Of a stretch of 64,000 bases of DNA, positions 36,871 to 49,087 are shown one piece after another. The notes below the pieces were generated by a model. That model was not told where the DNA came from, did no database searches, and saw nothing but the letters and a program-made list of their open reading frames with translations. The stretch is from Clusia tigrina. Taxonomy: Eukaryota > Arthropoda > Insecta > Diptera > Clusiidae. Made by a program: the position numbers and the translations under genes. Numbering within the stretch: the stretch's first letter is position 1; each line of letters opens with the position of its first letter. The stretch covers positions 410,517,034 to 410,581,033 of the forward strand of contig OV050030.1 in assembly GCA_920105625.2 (NCBI GenBank), in the 5' to 3' direction.

Positions 36871-39430
36871 TTCCTAATTAAAAGGTCCCAACAAATATCG
36901 TTGAAAAAAATATTTGTCGCAAAATCAATCGAAAAGCGTCCCAGAACTTTTGTCCTTATAAGGGACGCAGTTACATAAGGGAGCTCTACTAGAATTATTT
37001 TTTTCGATTACTATGTGCTCCGATCACTTGAAAAATGAACAAATAATGTGTACCAATTTTTTAATAACGTTATATTACACTATTATTTGTTTTTTGTGCG
37101 CGTCAAAAATAGCGCCTCTTTCGGTGCTCCACTTCATTGCATGAAACACGATGTAGAGTTAGAAACAATAGAAAAGAACCATATAATTGAGCTTTTTTAG
37201 AAATCTTTAAAGTTGTTTTGGTTCGCATCGATCTGAAATGTATTTAGTTTCATCGCAAAGGTCGAAATTTATAACCTTGAAGCTCATGACCGTGACTGAA
37301 AGGGTTAAAATATTGAATATCTTGAAAAAAGAAAAGGATATTTGTCTAACATTTAGTAGGAAAGTGTGTTGGAACAACAGATTAAGGTCGATCGAAACAC
37401 CATCACGCCCCATCTACTAATGCATATTTTCTGGAAACCATCATGCCTTTAAAACTATGTGGATAGATTTTTATATGAAAGTGTGTTAAAAAAAACAGAA
37501 CCTGCATTCAAGTTGTGTTTTATAGTATTACTTTTTTTTTTTTTGAGGGACACATACTCGTATGTGTATTGTGTTTGGAATAGTCCGTAAAAGCGGCTAT
37601 CAGCATTATTTACTGGTTGAAAATCCTTCCATAATCTTGAAACCAATCATCACACTTTCTATACTTAAGAAAAACTTTATACAGGATTCAATATTTTAGT
37701 CTTTCAGCTAACAACTTGGTCCCAATTTTAGTTAAATTTTTTATTAATATCATCGTATCGTATTATATAATTATTTACCCGTTTATTTTTAAATAAACTT
37801 TATACAGCATTTTAATTATTTCTAAACTTAATTCCTACTGTTTGCAGTTTGTTGCTTATTTATATTTACACTTATACTTTGATCACAATTTCCGTCACTA
37901 AACCTTTTATGATTTTTCATTTCCTCGCATTAAGCGGAACTGCCTTATAACTTTATACCTTAAGCATTCCATTATGTTTATTTCTGGATTATCGTCAGCA
38001 ACTAAACCTTCGTTATGAAAGTTCCTCTCCCAGCTGATCCGATTAGCTAGTTGTTTTATACTGTTTCTCTGCTTACAAGGAATAGTATTAAAATGCACCT
38101 TATTGCAGTGACCATGCGGACCATTGTGATGTAATGTTCCGCGGAGTTTCAAAGTAGTCCGTGGATTTGTTGGTTACGTTTACATTATTTAACTTAGGAA
38201 CGCATTAAAAACTAAAAGTTCACTGTGATAATTTGCTTCGTACGCTTTTCATTGTCGTTATTCTAAAGTTAAATTTTTACTTCATTCACGTTTCATATTA
38301 TTTGCCTCTTGTGTTCGTTTAGTGTGACATTTATTACCACTGTTTATTTTATATTCGTTTAGTGTTTAATTATCTTCTTACATATACAAACCATTATTAA
38401 ATTACTCAAAAGAAACGAAGAACAATCCACCAATAATGTCAACCTTAATGTTTCTATATGAGTGAAATGCCAGCTGGTATAATAGAATTATTTAATTACA
38501 TATTTTTATATTTACTCTTCAAATCATAAATAATTGTGGGTATCAGGCTTGGGTGGAATAAGGTCGACTCGAAGAGGAAACAGAGAAATATAGCTGCAGT
38601 AGGAGAGATGGATTGAGTATGAACAGTCAATGTTTTTTCACTAGAAAAGGAAGTAGTAATAGAAAATAAGGCACAGAAACGCATTTAGAGACTATAGCAA
38701 CTGGGAAAGTTGCATAACAATGTGATTAAAAGAGTTAATAAAAAGTGAATAGGGTAATTTAACATAATCGCAAATAACGACCCTTATACTCGTAGACTGC
38801 ATACTGTGGGCCATGGAAAAATATACCTATGCAAAGTCGAATCAATTGTCAAACAAATACAAACACACATATAAAAACTTTCAACACACATTCATATATG
38901 CAAGTATATCTATATTTGCTTTCCTACTTCGCCACTTTCCAAAGAATTTCCTTATCTTCGAAAAAGTTCGATTTTGTGGAACAATTTTTATAGCTGCATT
39001 TTTATATATTCGCCCTTCATTTAATTTAATACAACCTCAACATTTTTTCGTTACTTTTATGACAGTGGTGAAGATATCACATTAAAATATTCCAAAAATT
39101 ATCTGCTCTGTCGCAGTAAATCTACTTAAAAGGCTGTAAAATTTACGACGGTCCGGCATCGTTTTCTAATTAAATTTGATAGCATTTAGATGCGGTGCTG
39201 TGAAATTGGAAAAATATCAAATGCCAGCATGGTTTAATTCCACACACCACCTCCCGACAAACGTGCCGACTGACCTCAATTTTCATTAACTGCCGAAATA
39301 TCCCACAAACAATAAATTAGCTTAAACACATGCCCGAAAGGACTAACCCTAGGGCAGCACACTTTAATAACGCAGACATTTTTTCAACATGTTTTCAACA
39401 TTTGTTTCCATTCTATGCTCCACTTTGCAG
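36871..39430. other. Non-coding DNA, probably intron upstream of the dpr exon
   Basis: No exon or repeat is recognised. The last part contains a pyrimidine-rich stretch and a splice acceptor (TTCCATTCTATGCTCCACTTTGCAG) that ends at 39430, so at least this end is intronic. Confidence 0.5.
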
Positions 39431-39987
39431 GACTCACATCATACGTCACCATGGATAACACAAATGACGAAGCACACCGGAATATAAATCAAAATTTAAT
39501 TATGTCGCCCTCGACAGCTATATCCGGCACTCCACACACGGCGGCGCTGACGGCATACTCAGATGTGCCCTACCCCTCCTCATCCATATCGGCCTCATCC
39601 ACGTTGTATCAACACGCAAGCGGGAGCAGCATCACGAGCTTCGATTCAACAAATGTGATCGATGAAAGACACCAACAAGAGCAGCAGCAGCAGCAGCAGC
39701 AGCACCACCAACAGCAACATCATCATCAGCAGCGGCAGCAACATGCCAACAGCCGACAATTAGCTAAAGAAACAATGGCGCGCTCGCCGCACAAGGTGGT
39801 GGGCGTCGGCGGTGGCATTGGCAGCGGCATGGAAAACCATCTCGATACGAATACGTCCGGTGAGGGGGCGATTGATATCTACACGGCGCCCATGTACTTC
39901 GGCACCGAGAACTCCACCGTTGTGGCAACACAGATTGGTGCCACCGCGCACATACCCTGCACCGTGCATCATATCGGCGATGGCGTG
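39431..39987 (+). CDS. dpr13: Internal exon of a Dpr-family Ig-domain neuronal cell-surface protein (best match in memory: Dpr13)
   Basis: The exon is bounded by an acceptor (CTTTGCAG, AG at 39429-39430) and a strong donor GTGAGT at 39988-39993. It enters in phase 1 and leaves in phase 0. It encodes about 185 residues: a Ser/Thr-rich segment, a Gln/His tract (about 39676-39745, CAG/CAC codons), a Gly-rich linker, and then MYFGTENSTVVATQIGATAH-IPC-TVHHIGDGV. The last part is strand A/B and the first Cys of an N-terminal V-type Ig domain. In Dpr proteins the next exon continues with VSWIRK-type sequence, which fits the phase-0 donor. Dpr proteins sit on neurons and bind DIP partners in synaptic recognition. 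An ATG with a good context (CACCATGG, 39451) lies inside, but a signal peptide is missing, so earlier exons probably supply the start. The family call is firm, the paralogue number less so. Confidence 0.8.
39676..39745 (+). repeat. CAG/CAC tract coding for Gln/His repeats in the dpr exon
   Basis: Imperfect CAG/CAA/CAC/CAT repeats encode an HQQEQ-(Q)n-HHQQQHHHQQ-type stretch in the linker before the first Ig domain. Such tracts vary in length between alleles and species. Confidence 0.85.
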
Positions 39988-40499
39988 GTGAGTAATGATT
40001 CTGCTTTGTTTGTTTCCATTTATATAACGAATTAGGGGAGGGGGGAGAATTATTTTAATATTCCATTCAAATATGGCTTTTTGTTAGGCATTTGTGTGAC
40101 TGACCCACATGACATGTCTGCGAGGGGCGCTGGTTTACATGTGTAATTAATATTGATGACTTTAATAAAACTGCCCATGCTAGAAATTTTAATTAAAAAA
40201 CTATTGAAAATTCATGAATTTATAAGCATTATTTGAAACTTTTCTTTTCATAGCAAGTATATAACACTCAGTTGATGTGGTCATAGTAGTGGAAGTCATT
40301 GTAAATTAAGATGTTGTTCATTTGGTCAGTGGAAATATTGTTTTAAAATCCTGAAAATATTTTTCACATATCCTGAAAAGATATTCTTATATCCTGATCA
40401 CTTTGATAGCAATCTGATGCTGATACACTCGTTGGCAGTGAATTTATTGGTAGTGAATTGAACCCACTGGATGTTAATAAAGTGCCTTGAAATAAGCCG
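39988..40499. other. Start of the intron downstream of the dpr exon
   Basis: It begins with the donor GTGAGTAATG. I see no further dpr exon here or downstream in the window: I looked for a continuation of the V-set domain with a WIRK-like motif and did not see it. The following intron may therefore run to the window end. Confidence 0.5.
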
Positions 40500-41430
40500 A
40501 TGGAACTACGTAGCTTGGAATCTTTAAGAAATTGTTGAGAAAAGGTCCCACTAGAGTCCTTAGACTTTCGCGGTTCAAGGTTAGTATCCTTTTGGAGACT
40601 ACGGTTGGGGCTAAGAAATCTCTTCGCCTGTCTTTGGCTAGAAGCATGCTGCTATTGAATAGTTATCTGAGTGTCTTCCCATTTCCTAAGTAAGTCTGCA
40701 GAGTGGCACGAAACCATGCCGGAGAACGGTTCAGGGCCAATGAGTGGACGAAGCGCCCCCCTTTTTGCGAAGCAGTCCTCCCTTACATTCCCAGCGTGTC
40801 CTTCATGTCCAGGCATCCAAAAAAGTGTGAATTTGTTGTCTTTGCCTAGTAGCATCAGGATTTTATGATATTCTTCAGCCAATCTGAACATATAGTAGTA
40901 CGATCTCAGTGTCTGGAGGGCAGTTTGGCTATCTGACATAATGTATATAAGCTTGCTGTTTAGTCTTCTACGAAGACATTCTCGGATACATGCTTCGATG
41001 GCGGAGACCTCCACTGGAAATACTGTGGGAGTCTTACCCATAGCGAGCGCTTTTTGGAACAATGGTCCCATCATACCTGCTCCTGTACTACCAGTTTGGA
41101 CCCATCAGTATACCATATCAGGGCGCCTTGTGGATTGTTGGTAATGAATTCCACAAACCCACCTGTTGCAGGAATGTGAAACTTATAGAGTGTAGTGAAT
41201 GATATTTTTTTCAACATATTGTCATAAAACCTTATAAGGACATTCGGAAAAAGATCAATTTCAATGTGTCCAAAGACCTCCACACTTTTCCTGATACACG
41301 CATATCCAATACAGGGAAACTTTGCTATGTGTCTCAGTCCTGGCCTAGTGTGGAAGAAACTTCCTTCCCTGGGGTCACCGTTTTTCGAAGAACTCACTGA
41401 GTTATTCTTCATTGGCATCAGCAATATCGC
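40500..41430 (-). pseudogene. Non-LTR retrotransposon fragment (LINE family C): RT-RNase H linker and RNase H
   Basis: On the minus strand the frame 41424-41071 contains a linker and then ALIWYTDGSK. After a one-base shift the frame 41074-40652 continues with GMMGPLFQKA, EVSAIEACI, YIMSDSQTALQTLRS, FTLFWMPGHEGHAGN and GPEPFSGMVS. These are the RNase H motifs in order (first Asp, Glu, second Asp, then the His-containing PGHEGH). The fourth-motif Asp region reads REDCFAKRG. Degraded sequence of the same coding direction runs on to about 40500. The frameshift at about 41072 makes it a pseudogene. The motifs differ from families A and B, so this is a third family. Confidence 0.8.
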
Positions 41431-43895
41431 TCGTTTTATCAGACAATCACATCAGGGAAATCCCCCATTTCCATTTCATTTTGGAAGGGCATTTCAGCTT
41501 AAGGGATCCATTTTCTTTCTGCTATCACAATGATCCTATTCTTGGCTTAAATAAGCTTCCTATAGTCGCACCCTAGCATAAATCTTTGCTGCTCTCCGGA
41601 TTCTAAATCTGATCAAGTCAATATCTTTGATTCACAATTAAATTGCTTTGAAAGTGAAGAAAAAATTGCACTAAATCAAATGAACACGAAATCTTTTCAA
41701 ATAACTTCCAAAGTAATTCATAACAAAGTCTTCAGTAAGAACTGAGAAAGTTAAATATAGTCAAACGTTCAGATTTTCCAATGCGTGTCCGCTCGTTGGA
41801 CTTAAACAAAGACTCTTACCTAAACTTCCTAAGAAAACTTACAGCTGTGACATATTTGAAAGACAAAAGCTGTAGCTAGAAAACTCAAACGAGAGGCAAA
41901 GTCAAACTCAAAGGCAACTATCCTGGCGGCTACCTGCGTTTGTTTCCTGCTGCCATTTCTAACAAACCATGCACTTCGGTGTTGCACATCTGTAGCTTTG
42001 CTGTTGCCTGATTTTCACTTGTTTTAAATGGTGAAAGTACTTTGGCGCAAAACTAAATGTAATTGGACCGTGGTATTTTAGCACACAATTCATTTGTATT
42101 AATTTCACGCTTGTTTAGCATGTCGCCTGGAGCATGCTCCGGGCAGATTCAGCAGCAGTTTACACTTATTTAACAACTCAGCTTAAGCAAATTAGCAGCT
42201 GTCGTCCTGCCGCGTTTACGGCTTGATAAATACACAAGCGATTAGTTAACATTGAGAAGTACACTACAACGCACATGTTAGAAAATAATTGATTGTTTGC
42301 AAATTGCTGCCAGTTCTCAGCGATATCCAATTTCCTGCAAGTCGGCACGTCAAGGACTTCATTGCTTTAAGCAGGGATATTGCAGTAAACCATAAAAGCG
42401 CAAAAGGGACAACTTTAACCTCAATTCCAGCTGACCTTGTGCACGAACCGACTCAGGTGCAATGAGACTCATTAAGCACAGGCCGCAGCGAAACAACAAC
42501 TGTACACCCACACCCACACACACGCACACACCCATGCAAGTATACACATAAAAGGACCCATACAACACACGCACACACGAGACCAGAGAAAATTTACTGT
42601 TGTTCTGAAAATGTAACCCTTTTCTATCCAAGCGCACGTATGCTCGTATGATGAGCGAGTCCTTGTCTCCTTGCTAGTTTATTGCAGTCTCTGTGTGTGT
42701 CAAAGCTTCATTTGAATAATTAATTGCCATGTACGCCTGGTAGTCGCTGACTCGTTGGTCTTATTTTTGTTGTTCCTGTTGTTGTTGTTCCTGCTATTGT
42801 TGTTCCTGTTGTTGTTTTTGTTCTGGTTTGTCTCTGGTGTCTTTGTTGTTATTACTGTTTTGGCAGTAGTCACAGTTGCTTTATGAGAGCCGTTCAGGAC
42901 ACTGTGCGTACTCGGTACTCGTAGAATGTGGTTTCATATACGTTTAGTCAGGCTGCTGCTATCAATGGCTCTTACCATTATAGCTCAATAACTGCAGTGC
43001 ACCTCCCTAACTGTGGGATGTTCGAAGGTAAACACAATTACTTTAAGCACACTTTGCCATTAATTTGGTTGCACTAATGAAAACTTCCCCGAGCAGCGTC
43101 TTCTTTACCTTTTAAGGGCAATTTGGCAAAGTGTTTAACAGTAAAATGGCGCATTAAAAGTTTGCTCGTATAGTGAAATATGTTGGAAGCAGCATGTGTT
43201 CATGCGTGGGCGTGGCAGAATGTTATTACGCAAATGTGTACGAGAGTATTCGAGTGAACCAAAGCTCTTTACCCACAAAGAATAGCTAAAAAGCTTTAGC
43301 GTTGTATTTGGGAAGGTACAAAATACTCCAGAGAAGGACTTAAGGACAATAACAAAAGTGGCACCAATCAGGGGTTATGCTGTATGGATATGCAACATAC
43401 AGCAATTTCCATTAGGGTGTTATTTTGGCAGTTGCGAAGATTTCAACTGAACACATGTTTATGGTTAAAGCTCTGTGGAAAAGTGGAACAATTAGAGGAG
43501 CTCTGTATTTTTTTTAATGAGAGTTATAAACCGGTGGCTTCCAGTGCATCACACGTTCATCTTCTCGCTGCAATTGTTCAACATGTTGTAGATATTCTTT
43601 ACATGGCTATGTTGGGTAGAAATATTCTGTCAGTTAGTTGGTTAGTCTCAGTTGAAGATTTGTTTGATTAGAGGCTACTGCTGAAGTTCTCCTGAGATCC
43701 TTATTACTCGCTGGTGTATGGTGTTGTAATATGTTTTGGTAGAACATTGTAAGTGTTGTTGCACTTTTTGTTGTATTTGGTTCTGAAAATCCTTTATTTG
43801 AATCCTATGCGAACAATGTAAGTGAAGGTAAGTTTAATTGCTTAAGTAGCAAAATAATCGAAGCAGCCATCATGATTTGAACTTGCACTAGTATT
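41431..43895. other. Non-coding DNA, no recognised gene
   Basis: Unique intron-type sequence with several simple repeats: CA-rich DNA at about 42505-42580 and a GTT-rich VNTR at 42766-42834. I see no exon. Confidence 0.5.
42766..42834. repeat. GTTGTTCCT-type short VNTR
   Basis: Alternating GTTGTTGTTCCT and GTTGTT blocks, about five units of 12-15 bp with substitutions. Low-complexity repeat without visible function. Confidence 0.7.
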
Positions 43896-44093
43896 TTTAT
43901 TATTATTATTATTATATCTTATAGCATAATTAATTAATTAATTATGACTGGAAGTGGTTGGGGAAGGAATACTAGCTACTGAGGCTTTTGACTCGAATAA
44001 AGGCTTTTATGGAAAGAAGCAGGGAAGGATTGGAACCTGCGACCCTCTGAGTGTGAGTCTAGCATGCTTACCACTAGGCTACCGAGGGCGGCA
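43896..44093 (-). mobile_element. tRNA-derived SINE, copy B
   Basis: Minus-strand copy of the SINE at 19973-20219. The A box TAGCCTAGTGGTAAG lies at about 44081-44067 and the B box GGTTCCAATCC at 44037-44027. The body block GACTCGAATAA...CTCAGTAGCTAGTATTCC is shared in reverse complement, as is the ATAATTAATTA segment. The tail is (ATA)n at 43896-43915 (+ strand TTATTATT). Near-identical octamers CACTAGTA (43886-43893) and CATTAGTA (44092-44099) flank it and are a probable target-site duplication with one change. Confidence 0.85.
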
Positions 44094-45828
44094 TTAGTAG
44101 CATATAGTCTTATATATTAATTGCTCTATTGAAATGCTCAAGTAATAATAATAAAAAATTTTATATACTGTGTCCAGTGCGTGTCGTGTGACTCCATATT
44201 TAGTGAGTTAGAGAAAATTTACCAACTAATGTTATTAGATTTATATTTCATTAGCCTATGAGAGAGTACATATGGTCGTATTATTGAAATGAGGGGCAAG
44301 GAATATTCCAAACATCTAAAACCACAAAACATTTCCAACTAGTGTAGGAGAAATATGTGCTCACTACCGTTTAGATAGGATCCTGTAGAATGCCCTGAAA
44401 GTGCATAGCAACTTTTTGATATAATAAACTAAACCAAATAAAAAAAAAATTTGTTCTCACTAATTGGTTTGAAATATTAGTATAAATAATTAAACTATAC
44501 AAATCATTATGCTTTTGGTCAACAGCAGAAACAGGAGAGCTGCTGAGAGTATGAAAGTTAAAGCGGACTTTGGCACATTGAAAATAAAGTTACTCCTGAT
44601 ATATTTGCATAACTTTCTAATGCTGAAAATTTGCTTTGAAATATTTAAATTGTGCAATTAACTTGTAGCAATGTTTTGTAAATAGTTTTTTTCCGTTTTA
44701 TATCAGAGCACCATGCAGCTTTTTACTTCCGCCCAGCATGGCATTATCACAAAATTGTGTAAATATGAAGAAACACTTTGAAGCCAATTAGGAGTTTTCG
44801 GTTTAAATGAGAGGAAAAGCTTACTAACATGTAAGACTTTCTCTTCCAGGATTTCAGGACTTTACAATTTGCACCCTTGAATTTCCACAAATGTGGCAGA
44901 GCATTTCAACAGACGCAACTCTATTTGAACGTGTAATAATACTAAGTATTCGAATATTAATTTTTCAAGTATCCGATTAGAGGATCCATTCATATCGGAT
45001 ATAAATACTATCTACCTCTTTTAGTATGGTTTATTATCTACTATACTACACTGATCTGGTGGGTTGACACTTTCCTTGATTTGAATGTTTAAGGATAAAT
45101 AGAGCGAAGCCTTTATTGTCTTTGAGAGGATTGCATTTCGATATGATTCCAAAAGGTGGAAAAGTTTATAAATGATAATGGAGAGAATTGTTAGGAAAAT
45201 AATTTATGACTTTCACATTTACAATGAGAATACAGCTATCGATAAGACCATTCACTGGTATCTCCAGCACCCAGTGTATAATTTAAATAGATAAATCACT
45301 GGCCCTATTTTTATAATACACTTCCAACGCTTTGCATTGTTTACTGTAGACTAAACACTTTGATATATTTTCATTGGCGCACCTTACTTAAAGAAATTGT
45401 TAATATGCAACTTCCTTCTCGGGGGCTGTCAAATATACTTAGCTGGAGCAGTGACTGAAACAAACATAAAAATTATCATAGGAGTGAGTGTACACAAATA
45501 TTTGAGAATAACTTTTAACGAGCTTACTCTGGGCCAATGGAGAGATATATTTCGGGTAGGCCAGAGAACTGCAGCAGAAGAAAGTATCCAAGCAATCAAC
45601 GAAATACAGGTCATTTTACTAGAGAACTGCTGTACTAGCGAACAATATGGTCTTTTCTAGGATATTGTGAAGACTACTTATATCTAAATATAATTTGCTA
45701 CGAATGCAAGCCACAATTTTCAATATCCAATACCAATGAGGACTTTTAATATAAGTAAACAACGAAGAGTGAATTTAACTTCTGAATGCTTTGTACATAA
45801 ATTAAATAATATGTTGTTATGACTCACA
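44094..45828. other. Non-coding DNA, no recognised gene
   Basis: AT-rich, no recognisable exon or repeat. The 87-codon frame at 45397-45660 (+) has no family resemblance that I can name. Confidence 0.5.
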
Positions 45829-45830
45829 TA

Positions 45831-47027
45831 CGAGGGCGGATTGATATTGAAGCTACCTACCGCTAGATGGCAGCACAAACACAAAAAGAAACTGCGATCT
45901 GTCAAACGTTTGTTGTAGTCGTTTGAAGTAAGCAACTTTTGTGTTTCTTGAAAAATGGAAAAAAGCGAATTTCGTGCAGTGATTAAACACTATTCTTTGA
46001 AAGGGAAAACGGCGAAAGAGACAAAAGAAAAGCTCGATAAACATTACGGTGGGTCTGCTCCGTCAGATTACATGGTAAAATATTGGATTGCTGAATTTAA
46101 ACGCGGCCGAACAAGCACTGCAACAATACCATCAACAGGAATGCCAAAAGAGGTGGTTACTGAAGAAAATATCAAGAAAATCCTCGATATCGTTATGAAT
46201 GAGATTGATGAAATGGTAAACATATCATATGAACGTGTGTTCAACATTTTGCATGAACATTTGCATATGAAAAAGCTATCGGCAAGATGGGTGCCGCGTT
46301 TGCTCAGTGTCGAACAAAAACGAGTTCGACAGACCACTGCACAGCGGTGTTTGGACATGATAAAGCGTAATCCTGTTGATTTTTGGCGTCGATTAATAAC
46401 TGTTGATGAAACGTGGGTCCACCACTACACACCTGAAACCAAAAATCAATCGAAACAATGGGTGGAAGCTGGTGGAAGTGCTCCGAAGAAGGCGAAGGCA
46501 GTGAAATCGGCTGGCAAGGTTATGGCCACTGTATTTTGGGATGCACTCGGAATATTGCTTGATCCACAATCACAGGAAGGTATTATCGTGCATTATTGGA
46601 TCAATTGATTGATGCAATCAAGGAAAAACGACCACATTTAAAGAGGAAAAAAATGCTCTTTCTTCAAGACAACGCACCGGTTCACACAGCATTAGATACG
46701 ATGCTAAAATTAAGTGAAATACACTTCGAATTGGTTAATCATCCACATTATAGTCCAGATTTAGCTCCTAGTGACTTTTTCCTGTTTCCAAACTTGAAAA
46801 AATGGCTCGCAGGAAAAAGATTCTTCTCAAACGAAGAAGTGACTACCGAAACTAACGCGTATTTTGAGGGGTTCCCGAAATCGTATTATTCAGATGGTAT
46901 AAAAAAGTTGGAATATCGTCTTACTAAGTGTGTCGAAGTAAAAGGAGACTATGTTGAGAAATAAATTGTTTTTGAAAAAAAAAAGTCTTTTTCCTACTTA
47001 GGTAGCTTCAATATCAATCCACCCTCG
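45831..47027 (+). mobile_element. Near full-length mariner (DD34D) transposon
   Basis: The 1197-bp element has terminal inverted repeats of about 29 bp. The left end starts CGAGGGCGGATTGATATTGA (45831-45859). The right end, read in reverse complement, starts CGAGGGTGGATTGATATTGA (47027-46999). There is one difference between them. Total length, TA duplications and a single transposase frame fit mariner elements. It lies about 2.1 kb from an unrelated DD41D element. Confidence 0.95.
45955..46964 (+). pseudogene. Mariner transposase, broken by an internal frameshift/deletion
   Basis: The transposase would cut and paste the element through a DDD catalytic triad. The first frame (45955-46608) gives the N-terminal paired-like DNA-binding half and the start of the catalytic domain: WVPRLL at residue 112 (usual motif WVPHEL) and VDETWVHHY with the first Asp at residue 151. 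The second frame (46596-46964, preceded by in-frame coding from about 46573) gives LQDNAPVH and YSPDLAPSDFFLF. Exactly 34 residues separate the second and third Asp, hence DD34D. Between the frames, near 46558-46575, the reading frame changes and roughly ten family residues are missing, so a small deletion inactivated the gene. Both halves are otherwise open, which suggests a fairly young copy. Confidence 0.9.
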
Positions 47028-47029
47028 TA

Positions 47030-49085
47030 CAAAGCACACTGTTTAAAAGTAAATAACTAAATAAAATAAAAGCGGATTACTATACAATATTTGTGCATAA
47101 CTACCTAAATGGCCTTCCTCCACTCCCACTTAATCTGCTTACGGGTTTATGTGAGAGCACAAGGTCACATAACTATCTATATTTTGCATATTAAATACAA
47201 CAATTTGCTATAAACACAGTTGCAACTGGTTGTTAATATGCGAATCACCTTGTTTGAAGAGGGATCCTTGCTACTCGTACAACTTAATAAACGCATTAAT
47301 GCCAACCCGCAACACAAGCAACCCAGCGAATACTCGTACGTTGAAAAGCCCTTTCAGCCGGCACAATATTTCCGCATTAATGACACCATCACTCATATTT
47401 AAATGCATGCAGACTTACACAATTACCGTTAGGCGCTCATTGTTAATGTTGCAGTATTTGCCAACAAGAATTTCCGTTTCCGTTTGCAGCGAGCACCGCA
47501 CAGTAGCAGCCCCGACATACTTGCCAAGCAACCACAGCCCAGCGTACTACAGACGTAAATATCCAGCCACACATACGAGTACTCACTCACGTACACACAC
47601 ATACGCAAACTTGCATACACACTCTTGCACATACACTGTAAACCACTTAAGTTGGTTCTTTAGTTTTCCGGAAAAATGCTTTGTGCACATTCTTGCAGTT
47701 AAGTGCATTTTAAATGCATTTTGAATTCAAAATTATTGTTCTATTTGCACGCATATATACGAGCGTCTGAGCGTTTCTCTGGGAGTGTGTGTTTGGGTGT
47801 GTGGAGGGTTTTTGTATGAATGACTGAAGTCATTGCAATGCAACGAATCCGACATATTTAGTTATGCCTCTTTATCATTTCAGCATTCATACTCAAATAA
47901 AAAACTGTTGGTAACGTTGTCACTAGGTTAGGGAATGGTCAAAGTACAATGACGTCACATCAAAGTTCTGTACTATTCAGCTTAAAAAAAAAAAATGTGT
48001 ATTTTTACACAATAGAATTTATTTTAGTAAATTTTATCCACTTTCGTATACAACTAAAAAATGCTTTGACTTACATTTATTGTGGCCAAGGCTCCTCTTG
48101 CTTACTGCCATCCACAAATAAGACTTCAGAAATGGAGAAAATTCATTATCTGTGAAATTCTATAGAACATTGACTCCAACGCGTGCTACTGGTGTTGGAA
48201 CATTTTGTTCCGCAGCAACTGGTTTGTAATGAATGTTTCAGAAATATTACTGTGAAAATTATTTTTCTTATTGTTTGATGTGAGAATGACAGAACTCACA
48301 AAACGATAAGTTGCAACTCACCGATAGAAAGGAACTAAAATGAAGTACTTGCAAGCATATTATTGCATAGTCACAGTTATATTATACTTTCGCGTTGCTC
48401 CAACATTTCTTTAGATACGAAATTCTACGATCCGCTTGAAGGAAATCCGAATATATACACACCACTTTACTCTGGGCGGATGCTTTATATAGCCGTACAA
48501 AGCCAGCTGCCGACAGTCATATTCTCTTCAATTTAGCAAATGCTGTTAATGAGGATTCAATCTGCAAAACGATGAAGCCAAAATATATGAAAATAATTAT
48601 TGCAGAAATATAACTTGGAATTGTCAATTCGAGAAAAAAAACTGGAGTAGTATTTAAGAAATTATTCATTAAATTGATATTCATTAAATTGATATATTGA
48701 AACTATTCATAAAGCTGAGCGGTATTCGTCATCTTAAAAATACAAACTGGGAATTTCCTCTACGGATGTTACCAGCAATTATACACATCCCTTTATTACT
48801 TCTGTGAGTGTTCTGCTGTCAGCAGAAAGAGTTGCCTCCAGATTTTAAGTGATGCTACCATAGCAGCCGAAAAACTGTGGATAAAAGAATCTCGTGCTAC
48901 ACTTCATTAAGAGCCTTAAAATGGACAGATAAACAAAGGTTTCCCCTAAAGATTAAATTGGCCGGTTGATAATCCGAAATACTTATAAGATCTAATAATT
49001 AGTCTCCATCTGATAATCGTTATGGCGGCAGACATATCACTTACCATGTTGTAAATATTCCCTGTTGAATTGCCTGTTATTAAAG
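47030..49085. other. Non-coding DNA, no recognised gene
   Basis: Unique AT-rich sequence. CA-rich DNA at about 47575-47640 generates overlapping frames on both strands (47230-47724 + and 47429-47632 -) that I consider spurious. Confidence 0.5.
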
Positions 49086-49087
49086 TA

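Larger units (their letters stand above)
45829..47029. repeat. TA target-site duplication of the mariner insertion
   Basis: A TA dinucleotide stands at 45829-45830 and at 47028-47029, directly outside the terminal inverted repeats, as expected for Tc1/mariner insertion. Confidence 0.85.

Noticed and set aside
47230..47724. 164-codon plus-strand frame
   Set aside because: His/Thr-rich part derives from CA-rich DNA and overlaps other frames on both strands. No domain is visible.
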